Of a stretch of 37,979 nt of DNA, positions 33,419 through 37,979 are shown in pieces; position 1 is the first letter of the stretch, and the number at the start of each line of letters is the position of its first letter. A model generated the notes under the pieces. It was not told where the DNA came from and searched no databases. It saw nothing but the letters and a program-made list of their open reading frames with translations. The stretch spans positions 1-37,979 of the forward strand of contig DATJHO010000003.1 of the NCBI GenBank assembly GCA_035493835.1, written 5' to 3'. Both the position numbers and the translations under genes were made by a program. This stretch comes from DASZTU01 sp035493835 (GTDB lineage: Bacteria; Pseudomonadota; Alphaproteobacteria; Rhizobiales; Devosiaceae).

Positions 33419-33901
33419 TTGCGTACAGTCGAGGACTACAAGCGAAAATTCCTTGTCCTCATCGACGAAGGCGAGGAATGCGCTGGCGCGGCCGCGTTTG
33501 CCGCCTATCGGGTGCGACGCACCGGCGGCACCGTCGTCTTCCTGGCGGTGATCGATTCAGCCGATTTCCAGCAATTCCTGGGCGTCGAAGAGGTGATGCG
33601 CGCCGAGGCCGTGGAAGAGGCCGAGCAGTTGCTCGAAACCCACACAGCCCGCGCCAAAAAAATCGGCGACATCAAGATCGAAACAGTGATCCGCGAGGGC
33701 CGCCCGGCCGAAGCGATCGAAGCGCTGGTGGCCGAGGACAAGGACATCGCTATCCTCGTGCTCGGCGCCAGCCGCTCCAGCGAGGGCCCGGGCGAACTGG
33801 TCACCGCCTTCGCGGCCCACGGCGGCGCCAATGCCCTGCGCATCCCGGTGACGATCATTCCGGGAACGATGACCGACGCCGAGATCGAAGCGGTCAGCTA
33901 A
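33419..33901 (+). CDS. Universal stress protein (UspA family)
   Basis: The 160-residue product has the alpha/beta pattern of a single Usp domain: a first strand (FLVLIDEGEE), a long helix after the variable VIDSADFQQF segment, and a fourth-strand region ILVLGASRSSEG that in ATP-binding members contacts the nucleotide. The glycine pattern after it is not the strict ATP-binding one, so nucleotide binding is uncertain. The start is TTG with a very strong ribosome binding site, AGGAGGT, 5 bases upstream, which decides it. It is 60 bases after trpS and may be co-transcribed. Stress role inferred from the family. Confidence 0.88.
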   Translation: MRTVEDYKRKFLVLIDEGEECAGAAAFAAYRVRRTGGTVVFLAVIDSADFQQFLGVEEVMRAEAVEEAEQLLETHTARAKKIGDIKIETVIREGRPAEAIEALVAEDKDIAILVLGASRSSEGPGELVTAFAAHGGANALRIPVTIIPGTMTDAEIEAVS

Positions 33902-33924
33902 GCGGGCAAGGCGGTGCCGAAAAT

Positions 33925-34034
33925 TCCCCTCCCCCCTGAGGGGGGGGGTGGCGGCAGCCGGGTGGGGGTCGTTCTCCCAAGCAGTGCTCCGGGCAACAAC
34001 CCCACCCCTGCCCCCTCCCTTCAAGGGGGGAGGC
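33925..34034. repeat. Dispersed palindromic repeat, copy 2 of the ~110-base family
   Basis: This is the inverted counterpart of 7413-7522. Read on the minus strand it shows the same order of words: a CCCCTTGAAGGG hairpin, GTGGGGTTGTTGCC, GCACTG, AACG, CCCCCACCCGGCT and a final G/C-rich hairpin. It fills the gap downstream of the stress protein gene. Confidence 0.8.
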
Positions 34035-34159
34035 GGACGATGGGATGAAGGCTGCGCCACGGACTTTCTTCATACTGATGGGCTCAGCAGTGACCGAAAC
34101 CGGGGTGGACCACGGACATGCGCCTGGCCGATTGCCACTTGCGTTCGGTCAAAATCCCA

Positions 34160-34202
34160 CATAAACGATCATAACACCTCGAAAGCGTCATTATACGTTC
34201 AT
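34160..34202 (+). promoter_or_regulatory. Operator region of the phn operon with PHO-box-like site
   Basis: GCGTCATTATACGTTCAT (34185-34202) has two 7-base half sites spaced 11 bases apart with an A+T-only spacer; each half matches the PhoB consensus CTGTCAT at five of seven positions. Overlapping it is an imperfect inverted repeat (ATAAACG at 34161 / CGTTCAT at 34196), and CATAA is repeated at exactly 10-base spacing (34160 and 34170). These are candidate sites for PhoB and for the DeoR-type regulator encoded next. No clear -10 box was assigned. The rest of 34035-34275 shows nothing definite. Confidence 0.45.
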
Positions 34203-34275
34203 CGAGTCAGTGGAAAAGGCGCCCGCGGCGGTCATCAGGCGATCGACGGGCCGCCGATGGAGCGAATTTTTCATC

Positions 34276-35118
34276 ATGACCGAACGGAGTCGTTCATCGC
34301 TGCGCGGCAAGTCCGGAGCGCCCATCGGCGCCGCCCGCCAGCAGAGCATTCTGTCGCTGATCGCCCGTGGCGACGTCATCTCCGTCGGCGATTTTGCCGA
34401 GCGCTTCGGCGTTTCGCAGGAAACCATTCGCCGCGATATCCGAAGCCTCGAGGAGGCTGGCCAGCTACGCCGCGTCCATGGCGGCGCCGCCCCCATGCGC
34501 ACGATCGACCTGACGGCGCGCCGCCCTGTGAGCGAGCGCCTCGACGTCGATCGCGACGCCAAGATCCTTGCAGCCCGTGCCGCGCTGCCCTTGTTCGAAG
34601 ACGAAATGAACGTCTTTATCGGCGCCAGCTCGACCATGTTGCTGCTGGCCGAGGAATTGGCCCGCAGCAGCAAGTCCCTGACCGTCACCACCAACATGAT
34701 CGATATTGCCCTCCTCCTTTCGGGGGCGCCCGGCTTTACGGTGACGCTCCTCGGCGGGCACGTAAATCCAGCAACCCGGGCGGTCGGCGGCTACGAAACT
34801 TTTCGCGCCCTCGAGCAGCGGCTGTTCGATCTGTCGGTGCTTGGCTGCAGCGCGCTCAGCACGGTGCACGGCTTTTTGGGGCCGACCCGCGCCCATGCCG
34901 AGTTCGACTCGATGGTCAAGTCGCGCTCGCATCGCTTCGCCTTCGCCATGGACAGCGCCAAATTCGGGCGCTCCGATGCCCACATCGTCCTGCCGCTCCG
35001 CGATGTGGACGCGGTTGCGACCGACAGCGAGCCGTCCTCCGATTTTCAAACCGCGCTGGCCGAGGCCGGCGTCGACCTGCTGCTCCCGCCCCTCTCAACC
35101 GGTGCTCCCGAAAAATGA
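34276..35118 (+). CDS. DeoR/GlpR-family transcriptional regulator
   Basis: Residues 21-70 form the DeoR helix-turn-helix (RQQSILSLIARGDVISVGDF, then VSQETIRRDIRSLEEAGQLRRVHGGA), with the family signature VHGGA. The C-terminal sensor domain of the DeoR type follows (FIGASSTMLLLAEEL, TVTTNMIDIALLL, LLGGHVNPATRAVGG), a fold that usually binds a phosphorylated sugar. The ATG at 34276 was chosen from the domain layout, with GGAGCGA upstream; 22 further codons are open upstream. It overlaps phnM by 4 bases, so it is almost certainly co-expressed with, and a likely regulator of, the phn genes. Phn operons more often carry the GntR-type PhnF. A phosphoribosyl intermediate is a plausible ligand, by inference. 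Confidence 0.9.
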   Translation: MTERSRSSLRGKSGAPIGAARQQSILSLIARGDVISVGDFAERFGVSQETIRRDIRSLEEAGQLRRVHGGAAPMRTIDLTARRPVSERLDVDRDAKILAARAALPLFEDEMNVFIGASSTMLLLAEELARSSKSLTVTTNMIDIALLLSGAPGFTVTLLGGHVNPATRAVGGYETFRALEQRLFDLSVLGCSALSTVHGFLGPTRAHAEFDSMVKSRSHRFAFAMDSAKFGRSDAHIVLPLRDVDAVATDSEPSSDFQTALAEAGVDLLLPPLSTGAPEK

Positions 35119-36296
35119 ATTTTGTCGCCGATCCCTCCAATTTGAAGACCGATGCGTCTCTGACGCTGGCCAATGCCAAACTCGTGCTGCCCAATGAGGT
35201 GGTCGAGGGATCGCTCAGCATCGCCGGCCAGCACATCGCTGCCCTCGATCAGGGCGCGTCCGTCGGCGCTGCGGCCATCGATTGCGAGGGCGACTATCTC
35301 GTCCCCGGCGTCGTCGACATCCACACCGACCACATCGAACAGCATTTTACCCCGCGCCCCGGCGTGCGCTGGCCCGCCGCGCTCGCTGTGGTCATGGCGC
35401 ATGATTGGCAAATGCTCGGCAGCGGCATTACCACCGTGCTCGATTCCCTCTCGATCGGCGATTACGACAGCGGCGGCGCGCGCGCCGCGATGCTGGACGC
35501 CGCCATTGGCGCAGTCTCGGATGCGCGGAGCAAGGGCCTGCTGAAGGCCGACCACTATTTGCACTTCCGCTGCGAGCTCTCTGATCCGGGGCTGCTGCCC
35601 CTCGTCGAGCGCTACATCGACGATCCCAATTTGCGGCTGTTGAGCATGATGGACCACACGCCGGGCCAGCGGCAGTGGCACAATTTGACGCTCTACCGCG
35701 AATTCCGCCGCAAGAAGAACGGGCGCGTCTGGAGCGAGGACGAATTCGCCGCCTACATGGACGAGCGCCTCGCCCATCAGGCCGCCCACGTGCCGCCGAG
35801 CCGGGAAGCGGTCGGCAATGCCGGGCGCGCGCGCAACCTTGTCATCGCCAGCCATGACGACACCACCATCGCCGATGTCGAGCAGGCGCATGCCGACGGC
35901 ATTTTGATCAGCGAATTCCCGACCACGATGGAGGCCGCCCGCCGCGCCCGCGAGCTGGGCATGAAGAACGTGATGGGCGCACCCAACGTGGTGCTTGGAA
36001 AATCTCACTCCGGCAATGTCAGCGCCGGCGAACTCGCCGACGCAGGGCTGCTCGACGGGCTGACCTCCGACTATGTGCCGGCGAGCCTGTTGCACGCGGC
36101 GTTCATCCTCGCCGGCAAGGGCCTGCCCCTGCCCCAGACGATGGCCATGGTCACTTCCACTCCCGCCGATCTCATTGGTTTTTCCGATCGCGGCCGTCTC
36201 GCGGCCGGCCTGCGCGCCGACGTGTTGCGCGTGCGCATCATCGACGGCGTGCCGGTGATCCGCGGCATCTGGGTCGCGGGCCGGCAGTATCTTTAA
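35115..36296 (+). CDS. phnM: Alpha-D-ribose 1-methylphosphonate 5-triphosphate diphosphatase PhnM
   Basis: PhnM removes diphosphate from the ribose triphosphate intermediate of the C-P lyase pathway to give the 5-phosphate form that the lyase core uses. The 393-residue product is an amidohydrolase-fold protein with the family metal and substrate segments VVDIHTDHIEQHFTPRPGV, MAHDWQMLGSGITTVLDSL, MDHTPGQRQ and IASHDDTT, and the C-terminal DYVPASLLHAAF. Its ATG overlaps the regulator stop by 4 bases. In many species phnM is later in the operon or elsewhere; here it comes before phnG. Confidence 0.96.
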   Translation: MNFVADPSNLKTDASLTLANAKLVLPNEVVEGSLSIAGQHIAALDQGASVGAAAIDCEGDYLVPGVVDIHTDHIEQHFTPRPGVRWPAALAVVMAHDWQMLGSGITTVLDSLSIGDYDSGGARAAMLDAAIGAVSDARSKGLLKADHYLHFRCELSDPGLLPLVERYIDDPNLRLLSMMDHTPGQRQWHNLTLYREFRRKKNGRVWSEDEFAAYMDERLAHQAAHVPPSREAVGNAGRARNLVIASHDDTTIADVEQAHADGILISEFPTTMEAARRARELGMKNVMGAPNVVLGKSHSGNVSAGELADAGLLDGLTSDYVPASLLHAAFILAGKGLPLPQTMAMVTSTPADLIGFSDRGRLAAGLRADVLRVRIIDGVPVIRGIWVAGRQYL

Positions 36297-36343
36297 CCCG
36301 GTCAAGTACCGGAACCGAATTCGAACAACGGAGGACGCAGTTC

Positions 36344-36805
36344 ATGCCCTCAGAGACTGAGCAGAAAGACCGCGCCAACTGGCTCGGCATTCTCGCCCGC
36401 GCCCGGCGGGCGGATATCGAGGCCGTCTGGCCGGCACACGCCGACCCGCTCGAATTCGAATGGCTGCGCAAACCGCAGCCCGGGCTGGTGATGGTGCGTG
36501 GTCGCGCGGGCGGCACCGGCAATGCGTTCAACCTCGGCGAAATGACCGTGACGCGCTGCGCCCTCCGGCTCGCCGATGGCACCGTCGGGCAGGGCTATGT
36601 GCAGGGCCGCGACCGCAAGCATTCGGAGCTTGCGGCGAGGCTTGATGCGCTGCTGCAGCTCGAGGCTCATCGCGACGGATTGCTGGCCCAGGTGATCGAA
36701 CCGCTGCGCCGCACCGAAGAGGAGCGCCGGCTCGAACGCAGCCGCAAGGCGGCCTCCACCAAGGTCGAGTTCTTTACCCTCGTCAGAGGAGCCAATCCGA
36801 CATGA
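36344..36805 (+). CDS. phnG: C-P lyase core subunit PhnG
   Basis: PhnG is part of the PhnGHIJ core complex that, with PhnI, exchanges adenine of ATP for the phosphonate. The 153-residue product has the family pattern ANWLGILARA near the N-terminus, PGLVMVRGRAGGTGNAFNLGEMTVTRC in the centre, and QGYVQGRDRKHSELAARLDALLQ. The ATG is preceded by a GGAGGA site. It overlaps phnH by 4 bases. Confidence 0.96.
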   Translation: MPSETEQKDRANWLGILARARRADIEAVWPAHADPLEFEWLRKPQPGLVMVRGRAGGTGNAFNLGEMTVTRCALRLADGTVGQGYVQGRDRKHSELAARLDALLQLEAHRDGLLAQVIEPLRRTEEERRLERSRKAASTKVEFFTLVRGANPT

Positions 36806-37407
36806 GTGCCATGTCCCAAGCCCCCAAGCTCCTCGCGGGCTTTGCCGATCCGGTGTTCGACGCGCAGGCGGTTTTCCGCACGCTGATGTCGGCGATCGCC
36901 TATCCCGGCCGCGTCTTCACGCTCGAGCGTGAGGTCGAAGTGCCCGCCCCGCTCAGCCTTTCGGCGACCGCACTCTGCCTGACGCTCGCCGATTTCGAAA
37001 CGCCCGTCTGGCTCGACGGCAAGGCGGCCTCGCCCGAGGCGCTGGCGCACTTACGCTTCCATTGCGATGCGCCCATCGTCGGAAACCCGGAGATGGCGCG
37101 CTTCGCGCTCATCGCCGATGCCGAAAAGATGCCGCGCCTGATCGAGTTCAACCAGGGCGTCGACCAGTATCCTGATCGGTCGACCACGCTGATCATCCAG
37201 GTCCCGTCCCTCACGGAAGGTGCGGAAAAGACCTGGACCGGCCCCGGCATCAAGGGCTCGATCGCCCCCCGGATCGCCGGCCTGCCGGCCTGGTTCTGGG
37301 ATGAATGGGCCCTCAACCGCGAACTCTATCCCACGGGCGTCGACGTGATCTTCGCCACCGGCAACGCCATCGTCGGCATGCCGCGCAGCATCAAGGTGGA
37401 GCGCTAA
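36802..37407 (+). CDS. phnH: C-P lyase core subunit PhnH
   Basis: PhnH is a structural subunit of the C-P lyase core with a fold related to pyridoxal-phosphate-dependent enzymes but without their cofactor lysine. The 201-residue product starts LLAGFADPVFDAQAVFRTLMSAIAYPGR, and carries ALCLTLADFETPVWLD and GPGIKGSIAPRIAGLPAWFWDEW, all typical of the family. Start and stop are tightly linked: a 4-base overlap with phnG, and phnI begins immediately after the stop. Confidence 0.96.
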   Translation: MSAMSQAPKLLAGFADPVFDAQAVFRTLMSAIAYPGRVFTLEREVEVPAPLSLSATALCLTLADFETPVWLDGKAASPEALAHLRFHCDAPIVGNPEMARFALIADAEKMPRLIEFNQGVDQYPDRSTTLIIQVPSLTEGAEKTWTGPGIKGSIAPRIAGLPAWFWDEWALNRELYPTGVDVIFATGNAIVGMPRSIKVER

Positions 37408-37979
37408 ATGTACGTAGCCGTCAAAGGTGGCGAACAGGCCATCCTCAATTCGCACAAGCTCATCGCCGAACAGCGGCGCGGCAACCCGGCCTTCGCCGAG
37501 CTGACCATCGAGCAGATTTCCGAGCAGTTCGGCCTCGCCGTCGACCGCGTCATGACCGAAGGCTCGATCTATGATCGCGACCTCGCGGCGCTGGCGCTGA
37601 AGCAGGCGCAGGGCGACGCGATCGAAGCGATCTTCCTGCTCCGCGCCTATCGCACGACGCTGCCGCGCGTCGCCGTATCGAACCCTATCGATACCTCGAA
37701 GATGTTGGTCCGCCGCCGCGTGTCGGCGACGTTCAAGGATATCCCGGGCGGCCAGGTACTGGGGCCGACCTACGATTATACCCACCGCCTGCTCGATTTC
37801 GCGCTGGCGGCCGATGGCGGCGTCGGCACGCCCCAGGCGCCGCTGGCGGACGAGCCCCTCGCGACGGATATGCCGCGCGTGGCCGATCTTCTCGGCAATG
37901 AGGGCATGCTCGAGGCAGAAATCCCCGACAATGATGGCGGCGAGATTTTCGACCTCACCCGCGAGCCGATGAGCTTTCC
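37408..37979 (+). CDS. phnI: C-P lyase subunit PhnI (3' end beyond window)
   Basis: The visible 190 residues begin MYVAVKGGEQAILNSHKLI, the conserved PhnI start, and continue with LTIEQISEQFGLAVDRVMTEGSIYDRDLAALALKQAQGD, also typical. PhnI catalyses displacement of adenine from ATP by the phosphonate, with PhnG, H and L. The ATG directly follows the phnH stop codon. The gene is cut by the window end, so the C-terminal half, and any phnJ and phnK genes, cannot be seen. Confidence 0.95.
   Translation, partial: MYVAVKGGEQAILNSHKLIAEQRRGNPAFAELTIEQISEQFGLAVDRVMTEGSIYDRDLAALALKQAQGDAIEAIFLLRAYRTTLPRVAVSNPIDTSKMLVRRRVSATFKDIPGGQVLGPTYDYTHRLLDFALAADGGVGTPQAPLADEPLATDMPRVADLLGNEGMLEAEIPDNDGGEIFDLTREPMSF

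Noticed and set aside
33948..35114. Upstream continuation of the phnM frame across the regulator gene
   Set aside because: The DeoR-type protein in another frame has clear domains; the extension is Arg/Pro-rich shadow sequence.
34276..35118. Regulator considered as PhnF
   Set aside because: The helix-turn-helix ending in VHGGA and the sensor domain are DeoR-type, not GntR/UTRA-type.

Overview
The window reads as core chromosome of an alphaproteobacterium of the order Hyphomicrobiales (Rhizobiales). GC content is high. The gene order rimP-nusA-ylxR-infB-rbfA-truB-rpsO-pnp, the rph/hrcA divergence and the Phn carbon-phosphorus lyase genes all fit this order, and the protein sequences look most like Devosia and relatives. 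The genus is an inference from memory of those proteins, not a database result. No phage, plasmid, insertion sequence, CRISPR array, tRNA or rRNA was recognised.

Layout. (1) 1-1500: a small unknown gene, a ribbon-helix-helix-like gene and a single-domain response regulator, with a dispersed repeat between the first two. (2) 1484-14467: one long minus-strand information-processing cluster, read rimP-nusA-ylxR/L7Ae-infB-(YcxB-like)-rbfA-truB-(HWE histidine kinase)-rpsO-pnp. It starts at a clear promoter followed by a terminator-like attenuator and ends at an intrinsic terminator after pnp. (3) 14597-16472: a PanE/ApbA-type reductase (minus) and an outer-membrane beta-barrel protein (plus). (4) 16736-22667: a minus-strand cluster read rph-rdgB-pdxY-hemW-rsmI-yraN-gshB. 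(5) 22809-33901: plus-strand hrcA, grpE, mutS, glnD, murJ, trpS and a universal stress protein. (6) 34276-37979: a plus-strand phosphonate operon, deoR-type regulator-phnM-phnG-phnH-phnI, cut by the window end.

How it works together. The minus-strand cluster couples transcription elongation (NusA), translation initiation (IF-2), 30S maturation (RimP, RbfA), tRNA modification (TruB), a ribosomal protein (S15) and RNA decay (PNPase). RNA structure visible between its genes suggests control at several points: an attenuator before rimP, a 20-bp hairpin between ylxR and infB, an intrinsic terminator after infB, a Shine-Dalgarno-masking fold before rpsO and several stem-loops before pnp. The phn genes make part of the C-P lyase pathway for using phosphonates as a phosphate source. 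Their first gene encodes a DeoR-family regulator that overlaps phnM by 4 bases, and a PHO-box-like site lies upstream.

Intergenic gaps hold at least six kinds of dispersed palindromic repeat, several present more than once. One of them overlaps and appears to supply the ribosome binding site of truB. I found no clearly new multi-gene system. The most unusual features are the RNA structures in the nusA-infB and rpsO-pnp regions and the DeoR-controlled phn operon.
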